This document shows, piece by piece, positions 32,541 to 44,394 of a stretch of DNA of 64,000 nt. A program made the position numbers and the translations under genes. The notes under the pieces were generated by a model. It had not been told where the DNA came from, ran no database searches, and worked only from the letters and a program-made list of their open reading frames with translations. The stretch covers positions 29,494,404 to 29,558,403 of the forward strand of contig NC_084808.1 in NCBI RefSeq assembly GCF_963583255.1, given 5' to 3'. This stretch comes from Pyrus communis (Eukaryota > Streptophyta > Magnoliopsida > Rosales > Rosaceae). The first letter of the stretch is position 1. The number at the start of each line of letters is the position of its first letter.

Positions 32541-33584
32541 TCATGGCTTTTTGCCCACTCCGCTAACTCTAACATTCTCCGTCATATGGTTTCTGTTGCG
32601 CAAAACACCATCAAACATCACGTTCACTCCGTTACTCAACCTATCCAACCCATCAGAAAACGACGCCGTTGCCTTCTCCAGCTCTTTTACGACCTCGTCT
32701 AACCGCTCCTTCTCTTCCTTGTTCACTTCCGCAACTCCTGCCAGGTCATCCACGACCCCACACGCATCCTTAACACGTGTTCCCACGTCATCCAACTCTT
32801 CCAACATCCCTTTCAGTTTCTCATCATTGCTGCGCCCGGATCGCCGTTTGAACTCGGCCCAGACTGCCGATTCAAACTCGTTGAACGACTCGGCCCATGG
32901 AAACTCCGCCGAGGCTCGGACCCTAACCATATCCGGAGATCCGTGAATTGTCGACACCGCGATTCCAGCGATGAACACAGTTACCAGTCCCACCGCGCGC
33001 ACTGTTCGACGCACGAGCTTTGCCACGCTCGAGATCTTGCCACGTGGCGCGTTGCTCAGGCGAGTCAGGCCCACGTTCAGATCTCTGACCAAGACTTCGG
33101 CGTTGCTCCGCTTTCCAAAGCCAGAAGAAGCACCGCGATCAAAATCGGATAGAGATTTGCGAGATCGGTGCAGATTCTCCGGCGACGGGAGCTCTTCACC
33201 CTTTCCGTCGCCGAGAAGGTGAAGGACGAAGGTGAGATGAAGGCGGCGCTGGCGAAGGCGTTCGATCTCGGAAGAGATGGAGTTGCAGAGGTCCAAGAGC
33301 TTGACGCTGTTGTCCAAATACCAAGCGAGCGAGTCATCGAGAGGCGGCGCGACCTTGAGATCGGAGATGAGGTTTCTCGCTTCGGAGTGAGTCGAGGCGA
33401 GAAAATCAACGGCCTTGGAGAGCCAGGACAAGCTGATGGACGGCGGACCGAGAGATTTCAAGCGGCGGAGCACAGCGTCATCAAAGGAGCTAGAGATGAG
33501 ATCCAAATTGGATGGAACGGAATGTTTCTTAGCACCGCGGAAGGGAAGGAGTGACGGGAAGTTGGAGATTTCCGTTAGGTACAT
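32541..33584 (-). CDS. BYPASS1-like protein (BPS1 family)
   Basis: Single exon, 347 residues, ATG at 33584-33582. Family features: the helical core ISLSWLSKAVDFLASTHSEA (50-69), WYLDNSVKLLDLCNSISSEI (88-107) and a hydrophobic segment VGLVTVFIAGIAVSTI (198-213). After it come FPWAESFNEFESAVWAEF (228-245) and a C-terminal coiled-coil-like region with VVKELEKATASFSDGLDRLS. In Arabidopsis, BYPASS1 limits production of a root-derived mobile signal that arrests shoot growth; its biochemical activity is unknown. The low-intron structure is usual for the family. An upstream extension of the frame to 33788 runs through leader sequence and is not preferred, because MYLTEISNFPSLLPFRG reads like the family's N-terminus. 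Confidence 0.85.
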   Translation of the reverse strand: MYLTEISNFPSLLPFRGAKKHSVPSNLDLISSSFDDAVLRRLKSLGPPSISLSWLSKAVDFLASTHSEARNLISDLKVAPPLDDSLAWYLDNSVKLLDLCNSISSEIERLRQRRLHLTFVLHLLGDGKGEELPSPENLHRSRKSLSDFDRGASSGFGKRSNAEVLVRDLNVGLTRLSNAPRGKISSVAKLVRRTVRAVGLVTVFIAGIAVSTIHGSPDMVRVRASAEFPWAESFNEFESAVWAEFKRRSGRSNDEKLKGMLEELDDVGTRVKDACGVVDDLAGVAEVNKEEKERLDEVVKELEKATASFSDGLDRLSNGVNVMFDGVLRNRNHMTENVRVSGVGKKP

Positions 33585-33689
33585 GGTCAGAGATAAGAGT
33601 GTTTTCAGGGAAAGGTTGAAACTTTCCGGGGAAAGATATATTTTCCGGGAAATTCCTAAATGTCGAGCCGACTGAAAGATAGGTACAAG

Positions 33690-33730
33690 CGGGCGGTGTG
33701 TGTGTATATATATAATATTGGACACACACA
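33690..33730 (-). promoter_or_regulatory. Putative TATA box of the BYPASS1-like gene
   Basis: On the minus strand a ccaatattatatatatacac stretch (33703-33722) lies about 120-135 bp before the ATG at 33584. It combines CCAAT- and TATA-like matches; assignment is by position and composition only. Confidence 0.4.
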
Positions 33731-34109
33731 GGATTATAATACAGGGGGAGTACGGAGAAAGAGAGGAAGTTTGGCAATTGGCATGCAATTTCTGATGAGA
33801 AAAGCTCAGTGCTTTAGAAGACGCTGTTCCGACAAAAATACCCCTGCCTGCATTTTTAATTTACGATATTGCCCCGAGTCTTCTTGGAGGTTGGTGCTGG
33901 TTGCAGGTAGAGAATTGAAAAGGAATGCGCCTTTCTGTTGGACGGAAAGTTATGGAAGGGAAAAAGGTTATTTCGGGAAGAACGTGGAGGGTGGGACTAT
34001 AGTCCGTATATTTCGGTGGTGGACTAAATTGACACGCTATTTTGATGAGTCTTCGCTTGCCCATCCGTCGTTTCTTCGGAACCGGATCTTCTTCGGACCT
34101 TTTGAAATT

Positions 34110-34244
34110 GAGCCTTCTAATCAAGGGATTTAAATCGTTGAAATTTAATTCAACGGCTATAAATAGAAAATTCTCCTAAAAATTATAATAATTATAGTTA
34201 TTGGATCAAATTTCAACACTTTGGATCCTTTGATTAGGAAGCTT
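34110..34244. mobile_element. MITE with about 45-bp inverted termini
   Basis: Left arm agccttctaatcaagggatt (34111-34130), continuing through 'cgttgaaattta'. The right arm (34199-34244) is its imperfect complement through 'aaatttcaacactttggatc' and 'ctttgattaggaagct'. The centre is AT-rich. No clear target duplication found. Confidence 0.6.
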
Positions 34245-34377
34245 AGTTTACAAGGATCCAGTTCCATTTCTTTCAATTTAACACTTCAAATTTCTATTGT
34301 TAGAAGTCAGACCTATTATTCGACTCAAAGTGTAAACTAGAAGTCATACCTATTAATTTTTTTCATCCACTTATTAT

Positions 34378-34528
34378 GGAAAGAGATCCGGTGGGCTTTT
34401 AAAATTTGATCTAACGGTTAAAAATAAAGAAGTTAGTAAAAATTTTTAAAAGCCATAATAATTTTTAAAGGTCCAGATCACTTGATCCCCAGACTTTGGA
34501 GGGAGATATCTGAAAATGATCCCTTTCC
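34378..34528. mobile_element. Mutator-type MITE with 9-bp target duplication
   Basis: 151 bp. Terminal ggaaagagatcc and its inverted partner gatccctttcc are flanked by the direct repeat acttattat (34369-34377 and 34529-34537). A 9-bp duplication is the mark of Mutator-like transposition. Non-coding. Confidence 0.7.
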
Positions 34529-35007
34529 ACTTATTATAACACGTCGATTTACTAAAAAATCGTAAAAATTGAATAAACAGTTTATAAAAGTAAAAAATTT
34601 AACTCAAATACAATTGAAAGTTTGAAACGGTATTTTGTCGTGACTAGCAGACTTAAACATGTTTATAACCACCTCCGAATTACAATCCAACCTTTTTCAT
34701 AATCCATCCCAAAAGCACATACATTGCCACTTGCAAAATTGTTTAGGCATAAAGTGAGAGCCAGTGAGACAATTATAAAGTGATGCTGACATAATAAAAC
34801 GAAATTTCTTCTTGCACTTTACACGCACGGGAAGGGAGAAAGGAAGTACTAAACGTATAACGCCTAAATATAATTAATATTGTAGGCTTAACTATTAATC
34901 CTTCTCTAATCTAATTTAAGGTGTGCTTGCCAATATGATTTCCTAACAAGCAAAACCTGTCGATGTTGTACTCCCACCAAACCTTTAATTTATTTATTAA
35001 ATTATAA

Positions 35008-35160
35008 ACCTAGGGATAAGTATAATGTTTGGGAGATCAATAGATAATAAATATGTTAATCAACACTTAAGTGATAATTCAATTATATTATTTCGTTTGC
35101 CAAATTTGGTTTAAAAATTTGGTCAGCCTAGTATTAGTAATTTGCTAATTAATCCATGAT
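35008..35160. mobile_element. Degenerate copy of the gtaatgttag MITE family
   Basis: The interior 'gttaatcaacacttaagtga' followed by 'taattcaat' matches copies A and B at 4008-4333. The end 'ggtcagcctagtattag' is the degraded inverted terminus. Confidence 0.45.
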
Positions 35161-35237
35161 TAAAGGAAAGAAAAGAGTTTGAGCTTAAATTAGGGTCAAA
35201 GGAAGATCCCATTTTGATGTTTTGCATTACTGAGGAT

Positions 35238-35440
35238 TGTTAGAGAATATGCTCTCACATTGGTTATATGACAAAATAATATACAACTAATATATGGAAG
35301 TTTCCACCCCTAATATCATCGAGATCTTTTCTGATAAAATTCAATACCTAGCAATATGTGATTAAGTTGGGACAACATCAGTGATGTTCGTGGTGGACTT
35401 ACATGGGTCTACAAATTTTATCATGGTATCAGAGTAGACT
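35238..35440 (+). mobile_element. LTR-like segment followed by a tRNA primer-binding site
   Basis: A TG...CA segment (tgttagagaatatgc ... aaattttatca, 35238-35423, 186 bp) is followed at once by tggtatcagag, the standard Met-tRNA primer site. No coding frame or second LTR was found to about 36000. This could be a truncated LTR retrotransposon or a short TRIM-like element; about 300 bp of possible internal sequence follows. Confidence 0.55.
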
Positions 35441-36139
35441 ATTCTTTCGACATGTCATGTGCCCAATTTAACGGGCTCAGATTTGTCTCCTTAAGTTAGC
35501 TTTCGAAAAGTTACGATTGCTTCAGCTTGTGTTGGCTCTAATCCTTGAATAATGACGGGCCCCTTGAAAAGTTGTGTTGGCACCTCGTTATGGAATTTCA
35601 AAGCTCATAGATGGTATCACGTATTCAAAATTGAACGAGGAGCCGTATGAGATGAAAATCTCATGAGGTGATATCTATAGTTAGATTGTGAGGAATCGCA
35701 AGCCATAACAGAGAGATTGTAAATGGGGATTCCATCAAACATGAGATGGCTTGTTGTATTTAATTACTGTATAATCACGGGATTAATACAAATTAATGGC
35801 ATCATTAGTCGCTCACATGCATGATACAAGGCTCTACTAATACAGCTTAAGGCAATGGTTTCAATTAATTGATCAAGTTTCTTGGACTTTTTCTTCAACT
35901 AGGCAATCACGTACACAAAAACACAAATTAAAAAGTTAACCTTTGCTTATGCATTTAATTGCTATAATTTTATGTCGTCCTATGTCGGATTAAATTAGAA
36001 GGTCATGGGGCAAATTCTAACATCTGTAATAATCCATAGAGATAACGTCTGTGATCGGATAAAATATATTTTCAAGACTATAGAGCTAAACTACGTCGTT
36101 ACATGGTACACATTTGCCCCAAAAGGCAATAGAAAATTG

Positions 36140-36305
36140 TTCTAAAAATTGGTCTAGGCGGCACCTAAGTGCTAGGCAGTGGAGGACCAATGCAAGTTAG
36201 GCCAAAACGTAGAGGAAAATTCAGTAAGGGTTAGGCGTCCTAGGCTGTGGCTAGTCGGCCTAACCCGCGGCCCGACTAGCACTTAGCGTTTTTTAAAACC
36301 TTGAG
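36140..36305. repeat. Palindromic GC-richer repeat
   Basis: 'ggtctaggcggcacctaagt' and 'gctaggc' at the left are partly complementary to 'gcccgactagcacttagcg' at the right, ending in ttttttaaaac. It is GC-richer than its surroundings and non-coding, resembling a non-autonomous hAT-type repeat. Limits are approximate. Confidence 0.4.
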
Positions 36306-36504
36306 AAAAACTGATTCTGTTAAACATTCCTATTCTATTGTACTAGATATGAAACGAAATCATTCTTATCAGGTAATGGAATAATTACAAGCAATAAACC
36401 CCAATTACATACTTTGATCTCCAGAGTAAATATAAAAGGAGAATACACAAAATAATAACATACTTTCACTGTTTTACCCTCAGTAATATTTGAAACATGA
36501 AGGA

Positions 36505-38289
36505 TCAACAAAGTCTGGGAAAAGCTCTACCGTGAGTTGGAGCGATAGTCGTCAAGACATTATGTTTTACCATCCTTGACACTTGCCCCTTCATTTGCCT
36601 GCACAGTTTCTCCAACTCCACCACCCTCCATTGCATCCTCTGCAAGTTTAACGACGTCGATTCCTCTTCTTCCGCACCGCCGGTCTTGTACCAAGCCATA
36701 TCGGAACATGAATGGAAAAGAGAATGTGGAATCTGATATACAACCAGTTTTGGCTGTGTTGGTGTTATTTTGGAGTTATGAGAAATAAGTGCTTGAATGG
36801 CAAACCTTGCTGGGATTTTAGGATTCTTGGTAAGCTCTTTACATGCTTCTAAGCTCAGCTTCTCGTAATTTAGGCATCTGCATAATCTCGCCCGCTGTTC
36901 GAGCGAAAGATTTGGATGAGCCTGTCACACATTCGATCCAAAATAGACGATTAACAGTCAATCAATCACACTAAAAAATAAAAACAAAAGGGTAAAGAAT
37001 TAAGGTGATGGCAATGGAGTGGTTACCTCAAGATAGACATCAATGGCTCTGTAGGCCGCATCAAAGCAGTCCCTAGCACAATCCGGCAAGCTCTCTGCAA
37101 CTCCCAGAAACTTAGAAATCTTGAGATTCTGGTCAGGTGATATTTCACCCAAGTACTTATCAACCAATTTCCCAGCTTTCTTCAACCTCTGCACTGAAAC
37201 TCCTTCGCCATTAACAAACACTCTTAACATCCTAATCACGAGATTAACATCATAAACTCCCCTGTCGTGCCCCGACACCAGCAAATCATCCAGCGTGGCT
37301 TCATCGATCATCCCACCAATCAACCTCTCCAACCCAACTTTGTACTCTTTGCTAATTCCAAATCCAGACACAATCCACAGAACCCAGAACAGAGCTCTGC
37401 ATGAAAACACCTTTTTGCCCGCCAAGATCACGCCGTGAACCGCCGTGTCTGCGAGCCTCCCGAGCTCGCATTTCGAGTTCCCGGGTTTTCTCTGGGCTGA
37501 GATTTTCAAGTAGTGGAGGAGGAATCTGGTGAGGATCAGGCTGTTGTTTTTGGGTCCGTAAGCACCTAAAATCTGGAGGAGTTTTGCAATGATATTTGGT
37601 GGCAGAACCGCCACGTCGTCGAACCACCACGCTCTGCTGGACGAGCTCGGCCTGATCGATTTTGGGGTGTTGGAAGAGAGTCTGAACCCAGATGCAGTTT
37701 CCGGAGAAGACGAAGGCGACGAGGCAATGAGGTTGCTTACGTCAGAATTCTGAGCGATCTTTGTTAGCAGTGCAGTAATGAGTTTGTCTAAAAGACCGGA
37801 CGAATCTGCGTAGTCGAAGAACGAGTGGCAGCTCTTCAGGCAGGCTAGTACGTCTTTCAACGACCACTCGAAAAGTCCATCGAGAAAAGTATTTGTTTTC
37901 TGCAACAAATTGCGGGGTGCAAGGTTCTCGGTCATGCCGAGGAAGATTGCAGAGCAGTGGAGGAGGCACACGTTTGAAACTGTGAGTGTGATTCTCCCAT
38001 TGTTGTAACAGAATCGAGAAACCAACTCAAACCCGTCGGGGCCTCCGGGAAAGTCATCGATTTTGATACCGGAATTCTTGATCTTGGTTCCTCTCCTTTC
38101 TTGCTTGATGATCTTCTTCAACCTTGCCGAATATGTTGATAAAATCTCCTGCAAAAGAAGTGCGCTGTAATTAGCAAAAAAGTAATGATTTACTCCGAAA
38201 CACCATAGAATTTTTCGTTTGATTACCTCGCTGACGAAGAATGTTTGCTGACCATTAATGTGGATTTGAAAATCGGAGACGTGTGGCAT
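36505..38289 (-). CDS. BTB/POZ-NPH3 domain protein, At3g22104/At3g19850-like
   Basis: Three exons, 38289-38227, 38148-37027 and 36921-36505, join in frame to 533 residues. The BTB part is short (MPHVSDFQIHINGQQTFFVS ... YSARLKKIIKQE, then IKIDDFPGGPDGFELVSRFC). The NPH3 region follows (WWFDDVAVLPPNIIAKLLQI ... VYDVNLVIRMLRVFV ... RAIDVYLEAHPNLSLEQRAR ... LSLEACKELTKNPKIPARFA). The C-terminus has a short coiled coil (RMQWRVVELEKLCRQMKGQV). NPH3 proteins act as adaptors in blue-light and auxin-related signalling, some as CUL3 substrate receptors; the target here is unknown. The ATG at 38289 is preferred because there is no upstream in-frame ATG. A run of in-frame GCN codons just before it belongs to the 5' leader, unless a non-AUG start is used. 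Confidence 0.9.
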
Positions 38290-38534
38290 GGCGGCGGCGG
38301 CGGCGGCTGCTGCTGCTGCTATTGGAATTAACGGATTCAACAAATTAAACCTCTACCTGCAATTTGCATAAACAGAGACCGCCAGAAAATGGTTAAAAGG
38401 AAATATGCATGTGGTGTCAGAAGACAAGGGGCAAAAGTCAAGTGCCTGTACACAAATTTGGAGTGCACTGACTCCTCTTAATAAATAAAAGGGTGCAAGT
38501 TTTGTAATCCGAAACTTCGCCGGGTCCTTGAAGA

Positions 38535-38705
38535 TCTCAGGAATTCATAAATCGTGTTCGTTAATATTATTTTAAATATTTTAATTTAAAATTAAATACA
38601 AATAGTATTTGATAAAAATTAACTACACGATATATATGAACAGATACAATTCACATATCTCATCCTCACCAAAAGGATATGAGCGGATCCTGTTGGCAAG
38701 TTTTG
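38535..38705. mobile_element. MITE, family shared with 59735-59876
   Basis: The interior 'tttaaaattaaatacaaata' 'gt' is followed by a 'aaaattaactacacgatata' variant, flanked by inverted 'ggaattcataaatcgtgttcg' and 'atgaacagatacaattcaca'. The same layout is found at 59735-59876. Non-coding. Confidence 0.55.
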
Positions 38706-39399
38706 ACCTTTAAGTAGCATCATCACTCATCAACATTGTTTTATATCCTTTAATTTAATCCGTGAACCATTCCCCATGAAAAGAGAAAAATTGGGGTTAA
38801 TCTGATTGATCACGATCTGTATGGTATTTTTTATTTTATGATAATATGAGAATTTTTGTATTTTGATTTCATTTAATTTTAGATTTAGAGTTGTCTTCAT
38901 CAAGCAGTCATGTCGAACTTTCTTTTTACTTTTATAGCTACATAATATGATGATTTTGTCTTGTTTATCTGAAAATAAGGGAAATTAACGTCACTTATGA
39001 ACTGAATTACTCATGAAAAATACTCATTCAACCTCATTATGATATTATCCGATGTGAGAACTACCTTAATCAAAACTTTGAGACACAAAAAAATATTAGG
39101 GATTTAAATAAATGGTATGTTCTTGTCTAACCCTAACCCCAATTATCAAAGAAGAAGACAGTTCTGACCAGAAAGGAACAAAAACAAAAGGAATTAGGAA
39201 ATCCGTCCAACAAGATTTTCATCCATTTGATTTAAATAATGTAGAAAAACACGTGTTGGTTCAGCAAATAGAAGAAAAAAAAAACAAAAAGATAACGTGG
39301 GGATATTTTTGTCACTTTGTAGATGACAAATTCTGCAAGTCAAGAAGGTTGCTCTCAAGTAATTGATATTGATAATATTCCTTTTGTCACTTAGTATGC

Positions 39400-39560
39400 T
39401 GTCGTTATAATTGAATTTATAGGTAAAATTTTCTAAATTACATGATATCGAAGAAGTTGATGATTGAATTATTACTTCAGTTTTAATTAACGTGTTTATT
39501 TTTTTGTTGGATACACAACATTTAATATTAAGCAGCTAAAAATATTTAAAAACACAGAAT
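39400..39560. mobile_element. Degenerate inverted copy of the gtaatgttag MITE family
   Basis: 'gttgatgattgaattattac' and 'aattaacgtgtttattt' are the complement of the interior of the 4008-4333 copies, so this copy is in reverse orientation. Confidence 0.4.
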
Positions 39561-39564
39561 GAGA

Positions 39565-39660
39565 AAATCGGTTGATTGCCCTAATGATTAAGACATTTTC
39601 TTCAACTCAATGTGTCTCGGTTTCAAACCATTTCCTGATATACCGTAAAACGAGGTATTT
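39565..39660 (+). mobile_element. tRNA-derived SINE-like fragment
   Basis: 'gattgccctaatgattaaga' resembles a degenerate A box, and 'tcggtttcaaaccatttcc', about 40 bp on, resembles a B box. There is no intact tRNA fold. Old SINE remnant. Confidence 0.35.
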
Positions 39661-40062
39661 TCCCTAAAAATGTCAAATATCATAGCATCAAATGATATGG
39701 CATCGATGCTTAGTCTACACGAAAAATTGGGACAAAAACGTAGAATTTTTACTTCCCAAATACGAATGCTGGATTAAAAGACGGATAAACCAACCATCCA
39801 ATGACGAAAAATAACCCTTTCCCATCAGACAATTGATAAAATTCATAACTTAAAAAGAAATGTTGAAAGCAAAATTCTGATAGTGCAAATAAACTCATGG
39901 AAACCAAATTATACATGAATGGAGAGCAGATCACGGTTCGAAGAAAGCGGAGAGCAGAGACCCGTATTCCCCATTCGACTAGCTTCAAATGCAAAGTAAA
40001 ACAAAGTTCAACACAAATGCAGCTCCACGGAGAACCAAAACTGGGAAACTGTCCCATAACCT

Positions 40063-42965
40063 TCAATAACGGTGCCTGTGCCGGTCCCGGTCTCGATCCC
40101 TGTCCCTCCCGTATTCTTTTTCTCGATCATAATCATAGTCTCGAGGCCTATCTCTCCCCCTATCCCTTTCCCTTTCTCTACTTCGACTACGATGCCTATA
40201 ACCATCATCTCTGTCTCTGTTCTTGCTGCTCGGTCTATCATCGTGTTCCCTTCCCCTCTCTCTATTTCTCTCTCTGCCACCTGCCATAACATTTTTCAAA
40301 CAAAGTCGATCACTAATCCAAACGCGGTTCTTGCTTGACTAAGAAAGCAGCAACAACTCCTAAAATCAGCTTCATTCAAGTGCTATGGTAAATAAAAATG
40401 TCCAAACATTCCAAGTAGAATCAAGAGGAAAAGGAAAAAGGAAAAAGGACAATCATGTTTAAGAATGCGATAATAACTAACATCTTATGTACATACCTCT
40501 AGAATAAGGATTTAAAATCTAAAAATCAAACCTTTATCAACATACTCCTAATTAAGAATAATCATGCCACAAAATGCATCCGTACCTATTTCCTCCACTT
40601 CCCATCCAGCACGTCCGGCACCTGGAAGAGCTCGTCCAGTTTCAGCTGGCTGTGTTTTAGCGCGAAATTTTTTCTTGAGGTTGCCAAACTCATCATACAT
40701 CTCTCCATCATCCTGAGAATGGTATAAAATCACTTCTAAACCAGAACAAAAGATATGTATGTTCAAATAATGCTTATGCGTATAAATCTTACTTCTTCTG
40801 CCTCCCGCCTACGTCGCTTGATTTCCTCTAATTCTTCTTCATCAAGTTCCTTGTAACCACCACCACGTCCCCCCCTGTCAAATAGATTTAAAGGAAAATC
40901 AGTATATCTCTATAAAAGTCACAAGAATGTTTCAATACAGACTGAAAAATATTTCTAATAAAAGTAGAGAATCTAGAGATAACCTAAGAAAAGAGGAAAA
41001 ACCAGCTTACTGCTTTCTTCATTAACCACCACCAAGGTGCATCTAATTCTTCAGCTAGATAGAAATACAAGAATTTATACGAGAATTTAAGGGAAAAAAA
41101 GGGGCAGAGTAAAGAAAGTGGATCCCTTTACCGTGTGAAACAAGACCAATTAACTTTTTTAGGAGAAGAAAGTATGACCAAATTTTCTTACAACAAATAC
41201 AATAGCGTATAGCTTTTATTCAAAAGTGCTTTTTCCCCCTTTTGGATTGTGGGGGGAGGGAAAACAGAATGGTTCAACACATTTAGGTATGGACATAAAT
41301 AGATAAGAATCAATGACAAGACCAAGACTGTGTACATATTTATATTTACGTACTATCAGTATTACACCATCTTCCCGCACAATGGATACCAGCAATTGAT
41401 TGGCAACTGACAGAAGCATAGGTTGAAGTAATAGTAATGCAATACCTTACACCCCCTTCATTGTGACCCGGTTTATTAGTGTTGCATATATTGCATTTTG
41501 TACGCTTTGCCCAATTGATGTTGGCACACCTGAAACAAAAGAAGAAAACGAAGCAGTGTGAGCAATAATACACTCTGCATTTAAATGATATGTCTATGAT
41601 ACTGCTAAACCCAAACAAAGTAGAGTTAGCTTACGGAATGAATAATTATACCCAAATAGCATCAATTAGTAGGCTAGTGCACATATACCCATCGAACTTG
41701 GCCTTCAAGTATGAAACTTATAATGCTACATAAAATGGTCAACGCATAAAATTTCTCTGTCCTAGCAAGTAGCAACATATTAACCAAGGTTGATGCAAGA
41801 TTCTACCTAACTTCCACAACCTCGCAATATGATAATATATTTGTAAGAATGTGAAGAAAATCAAAATCATATGAGAATGGAATAAAAGGTCCTTTAAAAA
41901 AACCAAGAAATCATGTTTCTACTAATTCCACCTCATTAACACAATATAAAAATACGTGACAAAACTTGGACTGAAACTTAAAAACAACGACGACGACAAC
42001 AACAACAATAATAATAAAGAAAGAAGTGGCTTAAAACGAGGGAGGGAAGGAAGAATAAAACAGTCTTACATTGGACACGGCCAGTCATTTGGACCAAAGA
42101 GTCCACCTGTAGGAGCACCAACAGGACCACCACGGCCCCCAGCATCAACGCCACGACCCCTGCCACGACCACCACCCCCTGCGCCACCAGAAGCTCCGGT
42201 TGGTCGAGCACTTCCACAGCGATTGCACACACCACGAAATGCAAAATTCACATTGGCACAGCTGTTAGAAAAAGAGTATGAGAAGCTATTACAGAATAAA
42301 CATTACATTTAAGAATGAAAATGCCAACAAAAGTGCAAGAAAGAGCTGCTCACCAATATCACATCACAGACCTTGTATTTGGACACGTCCAGTCTCCTTC
42401 TTGTTGCCATGCTTTCCCAGTAGCATCACCTCGACCTCGACCACCGCCACCACCCCCATTCGTATCCTGAGTAGCTTCCTCCGATCCATCAAGATCACCG
42501 CCAAAACTTGGATCAACAGCAGAGTTATGAGTCTGATCATCTTTGCTTTTGGACTCGGCTATAAAAACCCCAATGGTATTACCATGGAATTCCTTGTCGT
42601 TAAACCATTCAACGGCGGCTGATGCAGCATGTGGATCTTCATACGTTACAGTAGCATCTCCCTTAGGTTCGTCGGTCAATTTGTCTCGGTACAGCCAAAT
42701 TTTCGGTCGACCCGTTCGCTTGTCTTTCTAAATGGTAGAAAGCAAGATTAAAAAGAGAAACACAGGAGAAACTGATGAGTTTTCCAGATATACAAAGACA
42801 TTTATACAGAAGGTTAGTTAAAGAATAAACGGTAAAAATCGCTACCTTTAACAACCCAATGGTGCCAAAATGTTCAGCCAACATATTTTCATCAGTCCCC
42901 TCAGGCAGATTGCAAACATAAACTGACCCATTTGAGGGGGCTCCTTTTCCTGTATAGGTTGCCAT
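40063..42965 (-). CDS. TAF15-like RRM and RanBP2-type zinc-finger protein (TFIID-associated)
   Basis: Seven coding exons (42965-42846, 42727-42372, 42261-42070, 41529-41446, 40874-40793, 40712-40586, 40280-40063) join in frame to 392 residues. An N-terminal RRM spans ~12-100 (SVYVCNLPEGTDENMLAEHF with RNP2 VYVCNL; RNP1-like KGDATVTY). A Gly/Arg-rich linker leads to two RanBP2 zinc fingers, W-x-C-x4-C-x3-N-x6-C-x2-C. They are DWTCPNTSCANVNFAFRGVC and DWPCPMCANINWAKRTKCN. Then come RGG and the acidic helix KELDEEELEEIKRRRREAEE, and a long Arg/Asp repetitive tail (RDRDRDRDRHRHRY-stop). The order matches plant TAF15/TAF15b, relatives of human FUS/TAF15, nuclear RNA-binding proteins tied to TFIID. 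Exon 4 uses donor AAG/gtattg; an alternative gtaagg lies 5 bases upstream. Non-coding 5' exon(s) probably extend to about 43560. Confidence 0.9.
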
Positions 42966-44394
42966 ATAGTTCCACTCTCATGAAATTTGATTGAGCGGAA
43001 ACCCAACTCCAATCCTTCACAAAACAGATTAATTTTCAGTAAAACAGGCTAACTAGTTGTATCGAAATTTTCGAAGATATAAATTGTAAACAGAAAAGGC
43101 ATAACGTTGTGCAAAAGATCGAACGCAGCAAAACAAACCAAGGAGAAAAACGCATAGAATCCATTGCGGAATATAACATTGCTCAATCAAATCCCTAAAG
43201 AATTATGATAAAACCCTTGTTGCAGAAACCCCTCTTCAATCAATTAATCGACACGAAACGAGCAGAAAACAAAAATAAAGGCATCCATGGATTCTCGGAT
43301 CGTTATACAATGTGAAATGTTAAAATATCAGCACTTCCAAATTTCAATTTTCAAATTCCAAATCGTCGGAACAAAATCTACCTTACCTGAGTCCTAGACG
43401 AGGGTCGCGAACCTCGAGCCTCTGAAAGGTGAAAACACTAAACACAACTGTGCGATTGCACAATCTCCTTCAGCGAACCCTAATTGGCAATCGCAAACTG
43501 TGGGAGAAGATTAGGAGGATCAGAAGAGAGAGAGACTGGAAGCCCTAATTTTTGAAACTGGCGTTCGAGCTTCATCCACTACTCTAGCACCTATTATCGG
43601 ATTTTGTAAATTTTTTTTTTTAAGGAAGGCTAATGGAGATGGTTTGGGAATTTTGATTTTAAGATAAAATAAAAGGTAAAGTAAATATTTTTTTGTGTAA
43701 AAATATAGTTTTTCGTTAAAGTAAACAGTACATGCAGTTTTTCGTTAAAGTATTTTTTTATTTTTTTTAACAGTAATTTTTCTTTTATTAGGATCATTTT
43801 TGAGAAATTTTTTAAAATAAATTTAAATTTCGAAATTTACATATACATTTTTCTTTAATTGTATAATAACATATTTCACACTTTGTATTCCTAGTTCAAT
43901 GAAAAATCTCTCTTAATTTTTCAATAAAAAGAAAGTATTATACTAATCATATGATATGTTTTTTTGTTGAATCCCTTTTCAGAATATGAAGTTGATAGTT
44001 CTTTAATATTAAAACAAAAATATCACACCCTTGGTAATGACTGTAGGGAGCACTCCCGCTCGTTTTGCTAAAAATTCAAGCGTATCCTAACAAGGCATTT
44101 GCCATGTGCTTGTTCAACAAGTGATTCTGCGACTCATAAGCACTTGTGACTTTTCCTACCAAACCATTCTTTTTGCCCTTCTCAAAAGTTAAAAACTCAA
44201 AATTAAAGGGGGAAATGTATTAAGTGAAAAAAAAAAAATATATATATATGACAAAAAGAGTGAAACGTAAAAGATTCGGAGGCAACTGAGAAGGATCGGT
44301 TTAGTGAGAACTGAGAAGGCAAATTGGACATAAATTTACGAGGACTAGGGAAAATTAACTTGAAGTTCCAGTCTCTAAGCTTTAACCAAAAAAA
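42966..44394. other. 5' leader of the TAF15-like gene and spacer
   Basis: Positions 43380-43560 hold a probable first non-coding exon of the TAF15-like gene; an intron follows to about 42970. The rest (43600-44394) is AT-rich spacer plus the PRP40C-like 3' UTR. No gene is supported. Confidence 0.5.

Noticed and set aside
40063..40299. Short Arg/Asp-repeat protein as an independent gene
   Set aside because: It is the last exon of the TAF15-like gene; the preceding cag acceptor and phase match.
41000..41060. Extra exon in the TAF15-like gene
   Set aside because: The frame of exons 4 and 5 joins cleanly without it once the AAG/gtattg donor is used.
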